Shown in pieces: positions 16,366 through 25,566 of a stretch of 64,000 nucleotides of DNA (position 1 is the stretch's first letter; the number at the start of each line of letters is the position of its first letter). Source of the DNA: Alteromonas abrolhosensis (GTDB lineage: Bacteria > Pseudomonadota > Gammaproteobacteria > Enterobacterales > Alteromonadaceae); the NCBI RefSeq assembly GCF_001953635.1, contig NZ_MEJH01000003.1, positions 248,001 to 312,000 of the forward strand, read 5' to 3'. The notes under the pieces were generated by a model, which saw only the letters and a list, made by a program, of their open reading frames with translations, was not told the DNA's origin and made no database searches. Both the position numbers and the translations under genes were made by a program.

Positions 16366-17292
16366 TTAGCCTCGCGGGTGATGACTGTGAATTAGCGTTT
16401 GCAGACGCTCTGTCGCTACGTGAGTATAAATTTGAGTCGTCGATAAGTCGCTGTGGCCCAACAGCATTTGTACGACACGTAAATCAGCACCGTGATTCAA
16501 AAGGTGTGTCGCAAAGGCATGGCGCAATGTGTGGGGGGAAAGGTGCTGCTCAATTCCCGCTTTCACCGCATAGTATTTAATGCGATGCCAAAATGTTTGG
16601 CGCGTCATTTTCTGTCCGCGCTTGCTTAGAAAAACCACATCAGAGGCTTTACTGGCGAGTATTGGTCGTGCTGTTTTGATATAGGTCAGCAACCATTCTA
16701 TTGCATCTTCACCAAGGGGCACTAAGCGCTCTTTATTCCCTTTACCCACAACCCTAACCACGCCTTGCTGAAGGCTTATTTGATCCATTGTTAACCCAAT
16801 AAGCTCACTCACACGAAGGCCGGTTGCGTAAAGCACTTCAAGCATACTCTTATCCCTACACTCAATAGGGTCGTCGGTAAGAGGCGCATTCAGCAAATCT
16901 TCAACTTGTTGCTCACTGAGTGAAGAAGGCAAAGCTTTGGGCGTTTTAGGGTTTGAAAGCGCGGACACCGGGCTGTCTACACGTACTTGCTTACTGATTA
17001 GGAAGACGAAAAAGGCCCGAATTGCACTGAGCGCCCGTTGGGTGCTGCGCGTAGAGATCCCTTGGTCGTGGCGATAGGCTAAATAATCCTGAAGCTGTTC
17101 AGTAGTCAGCACAGCAATATCTTTTACGCCTTGATTGTTGCTGAAGATAGCAAGCTTAGTGAGGTCGGTGCGATAGCTTTGTTGAGTATGATCTGACAGT
17201 CCTTTCTCAAGCCATAGCATTTCGATAAAACCATCGATATGCGCCTGACTCGCCGCAGGCACATAAGTTAACTCACGTTCAGTTTTTGCCAT
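16366..17292 (-). CDS. xerD: Site-specific tyrosine recombinase XerD
   Basis: XerD resolves chromosome dimers at dif together with XerC under FtsK control. The 308-residue protein has the N-terminal SAM-like core-binding domain and the catalytic domain with ATGLRVSELIGL (first Arg), VVGKGNKERLVPLG (Lys), HTLRHAFATHLL (His-Arg), LLGHSDLSTTQIYTHV (His and the nucleophile Tyr). The presence next to dsbC and recJ separates it from XerC. Its start directly abuts the djlA stop, so the two are co-transcribed here. Confidence 0.95.
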   Translation of the reverse strand: MAKTERELTYVPAASQAHIDGFIEMLWLEKGLSDHTQQSYRTDLTKLAIFSNNQGVKDIAVLTTEQLQDYLAYRHDQGISTRSTQRALSAIRAFFVFLISKQVRVDSPVSALSNPKTPKALPSSLSEQQVEDLLNAPLTDDPIECRDKSMLEVLYATGLRVSELIGLTMDQISLQQGVVRVVGKGNKERLVPLGEDAIEWLLTYIKTARPILASKASDVVFLSKRGQKMTRQTFWHRIKYYAVKAGIEQHLSPHTLRHAFATHLLNHGADLRVVQMLLGHSDLSTTQIYTHVATERLQTLIHSHHPRG

Positions 17293-18153
17293 TTAAAAGC
17301 CACGCTTTTGCTTAATCAGTTCGTAGGCTGATTGAATATCTTGCGCTTTCTTTTTTGCAATTTCCATCGCCTGCTCAGGTAGCCCCTTAGACACCAGTTT
17401 ATCTGGGTGATGCTCAGACATGCGCTTTCTGTAGGCGCGCTTTATTGTCTTTTCATCGTCAGATGCCGCCACACCTAATATGCGGTAGGCATCATCTAAA
17501 CTTTGCTGCTCTGAATAAGCTGATTGGCTGTGCTGACGTTGACCTGAATGAGTGCGTTGCCCTGAGCCGGATGTAGAGCGCTGCCTGAAGCGAATCTCAG
17601 CTTCGTACATCGAAATAAGATAGTCCAAATCACGGCGCCTGAAGCCCAGTGGTTTCGCTACTTTTTCAAGTACATTGTACTCTTCTTGTGAAAGCTGACC
17701 GTCGGCGAACGCGGCTTGTATAAGGATCTCTAAGAACACTTGAAGTATATCCCGTCTACCGTGGCTGGCGTCGTAGAAACCTTTTAAGGTATCAACTAAT
17801 GGAAAGTCCCGCGCTTTGCCTTCTCTAAATGCATCTTGCGCTTCACGACGAGCATCGCCTGTCAGACGCATTTCATCCATCAACGCTGTGGCTATTTGAA
17901 TTTCTCGATCTGTTACTTTGCCATCTGACTTGGCAAGGTGACCTAGCGCACTAAATAGGCTGTGAAAGAAAATTGCCTGTTGCTTTACGTTATCCTGATC
18001 AGTAAAAAAGCGGCCAAAACCACCTAGTTGATTGAAATCCTGTCGGTAGGCTTTATCAAAAAAATGCCCGACCAATAGCCCAAGGATCGCTCCAGGAATT
18101 TTAAGAAACATAAAGCCGAACAAGGCGCCGAGGATTTTTCCCCAAATTGACAT
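17293..18153 (-). CDS. djlA: Membrane-anchored DnaJ-like co-chaperone DjlA
   Basis: DjlA is an inner-membrane J-protein that stimulates DnaK and activates the Rcs envelope stress response in enterics. The roughly 286-residue protein has an N-terminal membrane segment with a glycine-rich helix (GAILGLLVGHFFDKAYR), a TerB-like helical domain at about residues 55-165 (AFADGQLSQEEYNVLEKVA), a Ser/Gln linker, and a C-terminal J domain with YRKRMSEHHPDKLVSKG carrying HPD. I chose the ATG at 18153 because GGAG lies nine bases upstream; the ATG at 18168 has none. It is divergent from lptD, as in E. coli. Confidence 0.93.
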   Translation of the reverse strand: MSIWGKILGALFGFMFLKIPGAILGLLVGHFFDKAYRQDFNQLGGFGRFFTDQDNVKQQAIFFHSLFSALGHLAKSDGKVTDREIQIATALMDEMRLTGDARREAQDAFREGKARDFPLVDTLKGFYDASHGRRDILQVFLEILIQAAFADGQLSQEEYNVLEKVAKPLGFRRRDLDYLISMYEAEIRFRQRSTSGSGQRTHSGQRQHSQSAYSEQQSLDDAYRILGVAASDDEKTIKRAYRKRMSEHHPDKLVSKGLPEQAMEIAKKKAQDIQSAYELIKQKRGF

Positions 18154-18647
18154 CGCGTCATACTCCATTAGTGCACTGCAAAAAAGTCGATGGTGCAGTT
18201 ATTAGTACACGCCGTGCTCAGCGCGATAAGTACATCATCATATCAAATGCTTACATTAATTAACTAGGGCTACAGAACCGTTTGACGATTAAAAGACTTA
18301 TGAAATACCAACAAATTGCACGTTAACATTCACGCCGCCCCAGACGTTAAACTTTTGGTCAGAGTGACTTAAAATCAAGTTTCACTCCTTTATTTGTTCG
18401 CTGTTTGATAAGTAATGTATTTAAAAGTGCATTTTTTTGTCTGAATGGTTGGTAATTGTGCCAGAAGTGCTTAGAATTGAGCGCTTATATAAATTGTAAT
18501 AGCGAGTGAACGCCACATTATCTCTTTGCCAAGAAATAATGTGCATAATCACTGTTTTTTTAAACGTTATGTCGAACTAACCGGGACGGTTGCCGTCTTA
18601 CTTGGGTTTAAAAGCAACATACAACAAAACAGGCCGCCCATTAACGC
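18154..18647. other. Divergent intergenic region djlA/lptD
   Basis: A 494-base AT-rich region between divergent genes, with no gene of its own. It should contain both promoters; a sigma-E-like promoter for lptD is described separately. No repeat or small RNA could be recognised by eye. Confidence 0.6.
18574..18600 (+). promoter_or_regulatory. Possible sigma-E (RpoE) promoter of lptD
   Basis: GAACTA, 16 bases, then TCTTA. E. coli sigma-E promoters have GAACTT, about 16 bases, then TCTGA, so spacing fits exactly and one base differs in each box. It ends 47 bases before the lptD ATG. lptD-surA is a known sigma-E target in E. coli, which raises the prior. Confidence 0.5.
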
Positions 18648-20900
18648 ATGAAAAACACCTGCGCCATGCTTGTTTCCGCGACTCTTTTGCCTACGGTCGC
18701 GTTTGCACAGGAAACGACAGTTTCAAATTCTAAATCAGTGTCAGATGCAGCGCCTCTTGCATTCTGCTCAGTCGAACCTGTTACTTTCAGTAGCCAGGCA
18801 TTAATGCCTAAAGGCCATGTAAAAGTTGAAGCCAACCGAACAGAAATAATTCAAAATACCGTCGCCTTATTTTCGGGAAACGTTGATATTACTTCAGACA
18901 CCGCGGTGATCAGTGCATCACAAGCACAAGTTAACGGTAATGGCAGAGACCTTATTGCAAAAGGTGACGTAACTTATCAAGACGCGCAGTTAAAAGTAGA
19001 AAGCGACGCAGTAACGCTTCGTTCAGAAGAAGAGCGTTTAGAGATGCAAAATACCCGCTATCAACTGACGGGTTTTGTAGGCCAAGGGGCGGCAAAAGAT
19101 ATCGTCTTAGACACTGACACAGGTATAGTGCTTAAAGAGGTAAGCTTCACCACGTGTCCAGAAGGTGACGAAGATTGGCTGATACGTGCCAGTGAAATAA
19201 GTCTGGAAAAAGGGACCGTTTGGGGTCAAGCCAAACACACCCGCTTCTATATTGCCGACGTTCCGGTGTTTTATCTTCCGTATTTTGCATTCCCTGTAAG
19301 CAACGAACGTCAAACTGGCTTATTGTTTCCAGAGCTAACCAGTTCAAGCAGAACTGGTGTTGACTACACGCAGCCTTTTTACTGGAACATTGCCCCTAAT
19401 TACGACATGACGATATCGCCGCGATTGATGACCCTTCGCGGTGTGCAGCTAAACACTGAGTTCCGTTATTTAACAGAGCGCAGTCAGGGTAAGGCTTATG
19501 TTGAATACTTGCCGAGCGACTCAGATATCACTGATAATCCTGATCGGTACTTTTACCGCTTAGAACATCAAGGGCTGATTGCTGACGATTGGCTGCTCAA
19601 CGTCGATTTCAACGGGTTAAGTGATGACAACTATTTAGTTGATTTGGGTTCTGACTATTACAGTCGGGCTGACACCCATCTTTATCGTAGCGTAGGCTTG
19701 AGTTACTACTCTCAAAATTTATCCGTGAGCATGCAGATAAAAGACTTTGAAGTACTAGGCAATACAGCAGATAGTTATCGCGCCGTTCCTGAAATCAAAA
19801 TTAACTACAACAAAGCCCTAGGTGAATATTTAGAGTTTAACCTCGACTCAGAGGTTGCGCATTTTGACAACACTCTGGATACCGCACCTACGGCTACCCG
19901 TTTCCACGTTGCGCCTACTCTAGCGGTGCCGCTTCGCGCTGCATGGGGTGAACTCGTGGCTGAAACCACACTGTTTCAGACGGTTTATCAACAAGACAAC
20001 GTTGAAGGTACTAATTTAAAAGAAGATGTAGAGCGAACGCTGGGTCAAGCCCGTCTATACGGGGCACTTTATTTCGAACGAGATACGTCGTGGTTCAGCG
20101 ATGATATGTCGATGACCTTAGAGCCCAAAGTGCAATATCTTTATACATCTTATGAAGACCAAACTGCTATTGGATTCTATGACTCGACCCCACTACTAAC
20201 TGACGTTGAGGGGTTGTTTAGAGGTCAGGAATTCACTGGCTTAGATAGAATAAGTGACAATAACCAAATCACCCTTGGCGCGACCACACGCATGTTGGAT
20301 AAAAACAATCGGGAACAATTTGTTCTTAGCGTGGGTCAGATATTCTATCTTGAAGATAATAAGGTCATAGCGGCAACCAAGAATCAAGATCGTTCAGCGC
20401 TCGCCGCTGAAGTTGACTGGCGCTTTAATAAAAACTGGTTCTTCCATTCTGATGTGCAAGTGACCACTGACACAGACAAAGTTGACTTAAGTAGTGTAGG
20501 TATTGAATACCGCCAAGATGATGCGCGCTTTATTCAATTAAGTCATCGCTATGTTCGCGATCTCAGTGGTGAAACCATAGATCAAATTGGTATTTCGGCA
20601 AGCTGGCCTATTTCTGAAAATTGGCAATGGGTTGGTCGTACCTACCGTGATCTTGAACGCAATAGAAGTGTGGAAACCTACGCAGGTATTCAGTACGAAT
20701 CATGCTGTTGGGCAGTGCGACTAGTCGCACAGCGTAGTCTAAATAACCGTTATAACGCTAGCGGCGAACAGACCACAGACGATTTCGACTCTGGTATATC
20801 GCTACAATTTATTTTCAAAGGCATTGGGTCATCTGGTACTCAAAGAAGCATGCTTCAAGACGGTATGTTTGGCTATCGTCAGCCTTATAGTTTAAATTAA
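18648..20900 (+). CDS. lptD: LPS-assembly outer-membrane protein LptD
   Basis: LptD is the beta-barrel that, with LptE inside it, inserts lipopolysaccharide in the outer leaflet of the outer membrane. The 750-residue protein has a signal peptide ending at VAFAQ, an N-terminal OstA beta-jellyroll (about residues 50-190) that receives LPS from LptA, and a 26-strand barrel. The conserved disulfide cysteines are present: LAFCSVEP near the N-terminus, FTTCPEGD, and the adjacent pair YESCCWAVRL near the C-terminus. Periplasmic SurA, which folds it, is the next gene, and DsbC, which can fix its disulfides, is 2.6 kb away. No strong ribosome-binding site is seen. Confidence 0.96.
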   Translation: MKNTCAMLVSATLLPTVAFAQETTVSNSKSVSDAAPLAFCSVEPVTFSSQALMPKGHVKVEANRTEIIQNTVALFSGNVDITSDTAVISASQAQVNGNGRDLIAKGDVTYQDAQLKVESDAVTLRSEEERLEMQNTRYQLTGFVGQGAAKDIVLDTDTGIVLKEVSFTTCPEGDEDWLIRASEISLEKGTVWGQAKHTRFYIADVPVFYLPYFAFPVSNERQTGLLFPELTSSSRTGVDYTQPFYWNIAPNYDMTISPRLMTLRGVQLNTEFRYLTERSQGKAYVEYLPSDSDITDNPDRYFYRLEHQGLIADDWLLNVDFNGLSDDNYLVDLGSDYYSRADTHLYRSVGLSYYSQNLSVSMQIKDFEVLGNTADSYRAVPEIKINYNKALGEYLEFNLDSEVAHFDNTLDTAPTATRFHVAPTLAVPLRAAWGELVAETTLFQTVYQQDNVEGTNLKEDVERTLGQARLYGALYFERDTSWFSDDMSMTLEPKVQYLYTSYEDQTAIGFYDSTPLLTDVEGLFRGQEFTGLDRISDNNQITLGATTRMLDKNNREQFVLSVGQIFYLEDNKVIAATKNQDRSALAAEVDWRFNKNWFFHSDVQVTTDTDKVDLSSVGIEYRQDDARFIQLSHRYVRDLSGETIDQIGISASWPISENWQWVGRTYRDLERNRSVETYAGIQYESCCWAVRLVAQRSLNNRYNASGEQTTDDFDSGISLQFIFKGIGSSGTQRSMLQDGMFGYRQPYSLN

Positions 20901-20959
20901 CCCGCAGTTGAGCGCTCAAACGCGCTTAAATGCAATCAACCAATAATAAAAGAGTGTGT

Positions 20960-22243
20960 ATGAAGTTCATTATCCGTGCATTGATGTTAGGTGCCCTACT
21001 CTCGTTTAACAGTATTGCGCAAGAGGTCATGCTAGACCGCGTTGCTGTGATTGTTGACCAAGGCGTAATACTTGAAAGCGAAATCGATGCGCTAATACAA
21101 GACGTTAAACGCAACGCAGAAGCGAATAATCAACAGTTACCGTCAGACCGTGCGCTTCGTACACAGGCTATTGAGCGCTTAATCTCAAAAAGCCTTCAAC
21201 TACAAATGGCAGAGCGTATGGGTATTCGTATCAGCGACCCACAGCTAGAGCAAACCATTAGCAACATTGCCGCTAACCAAAATGCGAGCATAGAAGAGCT
21301 TCGTACTCAGTTAGCAGCAGAAGGTATAGCCTATGACGATTATCGCGAAGACATTCGCGAAGAAGTTATCATGGGTGAAGTTCGCCGTGCCAACGTACGT
21401 CGTCGCGTCTATATTACGCCACAAGAAATCGATACCTTAGTTGACCTAATGGAGCAACAAGGTGCTGAGCAAGCAGAGTACCGCTTAGGCCACATTCTAA
21501 TTGGTTTCCCACCAGAACCAACAGATGAAGATATTCAAGCTGCGCGCGATCGCGCTGATAAAGTAATTTCGCTTTTAGAGTCTGGCTCTGACTTTGCTAA
21601 AATTGCTATTGCATCTTCGTCGGGTAATGAAGCACTAGAAGGTGGTGACATGGGCTGGTTAAATATTAACGCCATGCCTACTCTTTTTGCTGAAGCTATT
21701 CAAAACAAAGAAAAAGATACACTGGTTGGCCCAATTCGAAGCGGTGCGGGTTTTCACATACTAAAAGTGCTAGATACTCGCGGTATAGAGAAAGTCACCG
21801 TGGAAGAGGTTAAGTCTCGTCACATTCTTGTTAAGCCGTCGATCATTCTTAGTGAAGACAAAGCAAAAGCCATGCTTAACCGCTTCAAAGAGGAAGTGAA
21901 AAACGGCGACGCTGACTTCGCAGAGTTAGCCAAAGAGCATTCGGAAGATCCTGGCTCAGCCCTTCGCGGTGGTGAATTAGGTTGGTCAGATCCGAGTGTT
22001 TACGTGCCTGAATTTAAAGATGCACTTGCACAGCTTGAGCCGGGCGAGTTCAGCGAGCCTGTACGCACCGTGCACGGCTGGCACTTAATCCAGCTTATCG
22101 ACCGTCGCATTGACGATGCCACTGACAAGCGTAAAGAAGACAAAGCTTATCAGCTGATCTTCAACCGTAAATTTGCAGAAGAGACAGAAAACTGGTTACG
22201 TGAGATGCGCGATGCCGCTTACGTAGAAGTTGTCGAATCGTAA
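20960..22243 (+). CDS. surA: Periplasmic chaperone/peptidyl-prolyl isomerase SurA
   Basis: SurA escorts outer-membrane proteins such as LptD to the BAM complex. From the ATG at 20960 the protein is 427 residues with a signal peptide (cleavage after SIAQ), an N-terminal chaperone domain, and two parvulin domains starting at [14 protein letters not shown] and [12 protein letters not shown] chose 20960 over the upstream ATG at 20930 because it places the hydrophobic signal at the very start. The lptD-surA-pdxA-rsmA order is that of E. coli. Confidence 0.95.
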   Translation: MKFIIRALMLGALLSFNSIAQEVMLDRVAVIVDQGVILESEIDALIQDVKRNAEANNQQLPSDRALRTQAIERLISKSLQLQMAERMGIRISDPQLEQTISNIAANQNASIEELRTQLAAEGIAYDDYREDIREEVIMGEVRRANVRRRVYITPQEIDTLVDLMEQQGAEQAEYRLGHILIGFPPEPTDEDIQAARDRADKVISLLESGSDFAKIAIASSSGNEALEGGDMGWLNINAMPTLFAEAIQNKEKDTLVGPIRSGAGFHILKVLDTRGIEKVTVEEVKSRHILVKPSIILSEDKAKAMLNRFKEEVKNGDADFAELAKEHSEDPGSALRGGELGWSDPSVYVPEFKDALAQLEPGEFSEPVRTVHGWHLIQLIDRRIDDATDKRKEDKAYQLIFNRKFAEETENWLREMRDAAYVEVVES

Positions 22244-22256
22244 TTATAAGTTATTC

Positions 22257-23243
22257 ATGAGCACACCAATTAAAATAGCAATAACGCCGGGAGAACCGGC
22301 AGGTATCGGGCCAGATTTGATAATCAAACTGGCCCAAGAAACATGGCAAGCACAGCTTGTCGTGTTTGCCGATGGCGACATGCTCAGGGCGCGAGCAAGC
22401 ACCTTGGGGTTGCCTTTAACGCTAATCGATTACGATGCCACTAACCCGCAAATTCAAGATGCGGGTTCGTTGTTTATAAAGCAGATAGATAAATCCGTTG
22501 ATGTTACGCCGGGCGAGCTCGATAGCGAAAACGGGTTATATGTGGTCGAAACCCTGCGCCAGGCGTGTCAGGCTAATATGGATGGCGACTTCGACGCTGT
22601 AGTCACCGGCCCCGTGCACAAAGGCATTATTAACAAAGCGGGCGTTTCATTTAGCGGCCACACTGAATTTTTTGCCTATCAGTCCAATACCATTGATGTG
22701 GTTATGTTATTGGCAACTGAAGGCCTTAATGTGGCACTTGCTACCACACATATTCCCCTTGAATATGTGGCGAAGGCTATCACTCGAGAACGTCTTCATA
22801 AGGTCATTCATATCATCAACACCGACCTTAAATTGAAGTTTGGCGTTAAAGAACCTCATATCTACGTATGTGGTTTGAACCCTCACGCGGGTGAGGACGG
22901 TCATATTGGTACTGAAGAAATCCACACTATCATTCCCGCGCTTAACGAGCTTAGAGAAGAAGGCTTAAAGATCACAGGTCCTCTGCCTGCTGACACAATA
23001 TTTCAGCCCAAATACTTAGAAAACGCTGATGTGGTACTCGCTATGTATCACGACCAAGGCTTACCCGTGCTAAAATATAAGGGTTTTGGGGCGTCAGTGA
23101 ATATCACGCTAGGGTTACCCTTCGTTCGTACCTCGGTAGATCACGGTACTGCGTTAGATTTAGCAGGAACTGGTGAAGCCGACGCCGGTAGTTTCAGAAA
23201 AGCATTGGAAAAAGCCATCGAGCTTGCACATCATCAACAATGA
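22257..23243 (+). CDS. pdxA: 4-hydroxythreonine-4-phosphate dehydrogenase PdxA
   Basis: PdxA oxidises 4-phosphohydroxy-L-threonine to the aminoacetone phosphate used by PdxJ. The 328-residue enzyme starts with [16 protein letters not shown] and contains [21 protein letters not shown] (zinc-ligand His), [10 protein letters not shown] and [12 protein letters not shown] with the other metal-binding His. The ATG at 22257 is preferred over the ATG at 22230, which lies inside surA and adds nine non-family residues. Its stop overlaps the rsmA start by four bases (ATGA). Confidence 0.96.
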   Translation: MSTPIKIAITPGEPAGIGPDLIIKLAQETWQAQLVVFADGDMLRARASTLGLPLTLIDYDATNPQIQDAGSLFIKQIDKSVDVTPGELDSENGLYVVETLRQACQANMDGDFDAVVTGPVHKGIINKAGVSFSGHTEFFAYQSNTIDVVMLLATEGLNVALATTHIPLEYVAKAITRERLHKVIHIINTDLKLKFGVKEPHIYVCGLNPHAGEDGHIGTEEIHTIIPALNELREEGLKITGPLPADTIFQPKYLENADVVLAMYHDQGLPVLKYKGFGASVNITLGLPFVRTSVDHGTALDLAGTGEADAGSFRKALEKAIELAHHQQ

Positions 23244-24067
23244 GTAAAACACATTTAGGCCATACGGCCAGAAAGCGATTCGGTCAAAACTTCCTTCACG
23301 ACGACTATGTGATAGGCAAGATTGTTGCAGCCATCGCGCCGAAAAATGAACAAAACCTGGTAGAAATTGGGCCAGGTTTAGGTGCGCTAACAGACCCTGT
23401 TTGTGAAGAAGTCGACGCACTGACAGTCATTGAGCTAGATAGAGATCTTGCCAAGCGATTACGACATCATCCGTTTAATGGCGATAAGCTAACGGTTATT
23501 GAACAAGATGCAATGACCATGGACTTTGGCGCCCTTTCGAAAGAGATGCCGATAAAAGACAAGAAGCTGCGCGTGTTTGGTAACTTGCCCTACAACATTT
23601 CAACGCCGCTGATGTTCCATCTTTTTGACCACGCTCACTGCATTGAAGACATGCATTTCATGCTTCAAAAAGAGGTAGTAAATCGTTTAGCCGCGGGGCC
23701 GGGTTCGAAAAACTACGGCAGACTTTCGGTTATGGCCCAGTATTACTGCCACGTCATTCCAGTGTTGAATGTTCCGCCAGGCGCGTTTAAGCCACCACCG
23801 AAGGTAGATTCTGCGGTAGTGAAGCTCGTACCTCATCGGACTCCTCCTGTAGACGTTGAGTCGGTAAATACCCTTGAGCGCGTTTGCGCACAAGCATTCA
23901 ATCAGCGCAGAAAAACCATTCGCAACTCGCTAAAAGACAGTTTGAGTGAGGAAGAGATCCGAGATTTAGGTATTGACCCAACCTCTCGTGCGGAAGTGCT
24001 ATCACTTAATGATTTTGCCACGATCGCTAATGCCGTATCGGCAAAAGAGCACCAACAAGAGCAGTAA
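23240..24067 (+). CDS. rsmA: 16S rRNA dimethyladenosine transferase RsmA (KsgA)
   Basis: RsmA dimethylates A1518 and A1519 in the 3' hairpin of 16S rRNA late in 30S assembly. The 275-residue protein shows [14 protein letters not shown], the SAM loop [10 protein letters not shown], the acidic ELDRDL, and the catalytic motif [10 protein letters not shown], followed by the helical C-terminal domain with [12 protein letters not shown]. The four-base overlap with pdxA indicates translational coupling. Confidence 0.97.
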   Translation: MSKTHLGHTARKRFGQNFLHDDYVIGKIVAAIAPKNEQNLVEIGPGLGALTDPVCEEVDALTVIELDRDLAKRLRHHPFNGDKLTVIEQDAMTMDFGALSKEMPIKDKKLRVFGNLPYNISTPLMFHLFDHAHCIEDMHFMLQKEVVNRLAAGPGSKNYGRLSVMAQYYCHVIPVLNVPPGAFKPPPKVDSAVVKLVPHRTPPVDVESVNTLERVCAQAFNQRRKTIRNSLKDSLSEEEIRDLGIDPTSRAEVLSLNDFATIANAVSAKEHQQEQ

Positions 24068-24074
24068 GTTCTCT

Positions 24075-24449
24075 ATGGATGTACTTGATATTAAGGTGCG
24101 GGTGAAAACCCGCCACCTTCCTGACCACCTCCCTTCAGATTCAAAGCAGTTTGCCTTCGCGTACCACATCACGATTGAGAACAATAGCGACCATACGGTA
24201 CAGCTACTCAGCCGCTATTGGAAAATCACTGATGCAAACGGCAAGACGTCAGAAGTAGAAGGTGATGGTGTTGTAGGTAAGCAGCCTATCATGAAAGCAG
24301 GCGAGCACTTTGACTATACCAGTGGTGCTGTCATTGACACACCCGTTGGGAATATGGAAGGCTACTACGTGATGGAAATGGAAGGCGGTGAGCGCTTTCG
24401 CGTTCCTATTAACGTTTTTCGTTTAGCCATTCCAAGTATTCTTCATTAA
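24075..24449 (+). CDS. apaG: ApaG protein (Co2+/Mg2+ efflux-type FN3-fold domain)
   Basis: The 124-residue ApaG domain protein has an FN3-like beta-sandwich; its molecular role is unsettled. The signatures are SKQFAFAYHITIENNSD, the central GDGVVGKQPIMKAGEHF, and YTSGAVIDTPVGNMEGYY. The ATG at 24075 gives the usual length. A longer open frame runs back into rsmA but that part has no family similarity. It is 7 bases after rsmA and 7 bases before apaH. Confidence 0.95.
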   Translation: MDVLDIKVRVKTRHLPDHLPSDSKQFAFAYHITIENNSDHTVQLLSRYWKITDANGKTSEVEGDGVVGKQPIMKAGEHFDYTSGAVIDTPVGNMEGYYVMEMEGGERFRVPINVFRLAIPSILH

Positions 24450-24456
24450 GGTGTCT

Positions 24457-25284
24457 ATGTCGCAAGGTAATACGTACGTCATCGGCGATATACAAGGCTG
24501 CTACGATGGCCTTCGTCGAGCGCTAGATAAAGTGAAATTCGACGAATCAAAAGATAAGCTACTCGCGGTGGGAGACTTGGTCGCGCGAGGAGAGGACTCG
24601 TTAAGTACGCTGCGTTTTTTAAAGTCTCTTGGTAACAACTTCAACAGTGTTCTAGGTAACCACGATCTTCACCTGCTTGCTGTTGTTAACGGTATCCGTA
24701 AAGCCAAAAAATCAGACAAGTTAGAGCCTCTACTCAATGCCGCAGAACTGACTGAACTCATTGACTGGCTTCGCCAGTTTCCGCTGGCAATGAAGTTAGA
24801 CGAGCAGTCAGTAATGGTGCACGCGGGGCTTTACCCTAAATGGTCTATAGATGAGTGTGTTTCACTTAGTGACGAAGTTAGCAACATCCTAAAATCCGAC
24901 AATTACGCAGCTTTTCTTTCAGAAATGTACGGGAATAAGCCAAGTAACTGGTCGAGTGAACTTAAAGGCAAGGAGCGACTGCGTTTTATTGTAAATGCCT
25001 GTACACGCATGCGCTTTGTTCATACCGATGGCACTCTCGATTTTGACAATAAGTCACACCCCAGCGCAGTTTCACACAGTACTAGTAGTACTTTAAAGCC
25101 GTGGTTCGATGTAGAGAATACACAGCTAAACCAAAACCAACGCGTGGTGTTTGGACACTGGGCTGCTCTGTCCGGTCAAACTAATAACCCCCAGTTTATA
25201 GGATTGGATACAGGGTATGTGTGGGGTCAAAGTATGACGCTGCTAAACCTCAATGCTTCTTCGCTTGTGAGCGTTAGTGCGTAA
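24457..25284 (+). CDS. apaH: Bis(5'-nucleosyl)-tetraphosphatase, symmetrical (ApaH)
   Basis: ApaH cleaves Ap4A to two ADP and removes Np4 caps from RNA. The 275-residue metallophosphatase has the motifs GDIQGCYDGL, VGDLVARGEDS, LGNHDLHLLAV, MVHAGLYPKW and FGHWAALSG. I chose the ATG at 24457, with AAGG a few bases upstream; an in-frame GTG at 24451 is possible. It is the last gene of the lptD-apaH string. Confidence 0.96.
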   Translation: MSQGNTYVIGDIQGCYDGLRRALDKVKFDESKDKLLAVGDLVARGEDSLSTLRFLKSLGNNFNSVLGNHDLHLLAVVNGIRKAKKSDKLEPLLNAAELTELIDWLRQFPLAMKLDEQSVMVHAGLYPKWSIDECVSLSDEVSNILKSDNYAAFLSEMYGNKPSNWSSELKGKERLRFIVNACTRMRFVHTDGTLDFDNKSHPSAVSHSTSSTLKPWFDVENTQLNQNQRVVFGHWAALSGQTNNPQFIGLDTGYVWGQSMTLLNLNASSLVSVSA

Positions 25285-25396
25285 AATAACGCTCAACGAG
25301 CGCATGAGCTATCCTAATAAAGCGGTTACAGACCTTAGAATTTCACTCTAACTGGTACTACCAGTTGAAGTTTATACACTTAGGTGCGAAATAAAA

Positions 25397-25423
25397 TAAA
25401 CATTAAGTCACTGTAGCCGATAC
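25397..25423 (+). promoter_or_regulatory. Sigma-28 (FliA) promoter of the chemoreceptor gene
   Basis: TAAACATT, 11 bases, GCCGATAC. The FliA consensus is TAAAGTTT, 11 bases, GCCGATAA, so 6 of 8 and 7 of 8 positions match with exact spacing. It lies about 140 bases before the ATG at 25567. Confidence 0.7.
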
Positions 25424-25566
25424 AATTACTTACGATAGTAACGATGAAGTCTTAATTATCTGTTCAGAAATAGAGCAAAGTAGCTTGTTTAATGGCTATA
25501 TTTTGTTTGCTGAGACGGGTAATATCGTTAGGGATAAAAATAAAAAACACTCATCCAGGAGTTCCG

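Noticed and set aside
25492-25566. Upstream start for the chemoreceptor
   Set aside because: The extra 25 residues precede the true membrane helix, and the AGGAG site fits the ATG at 25567.
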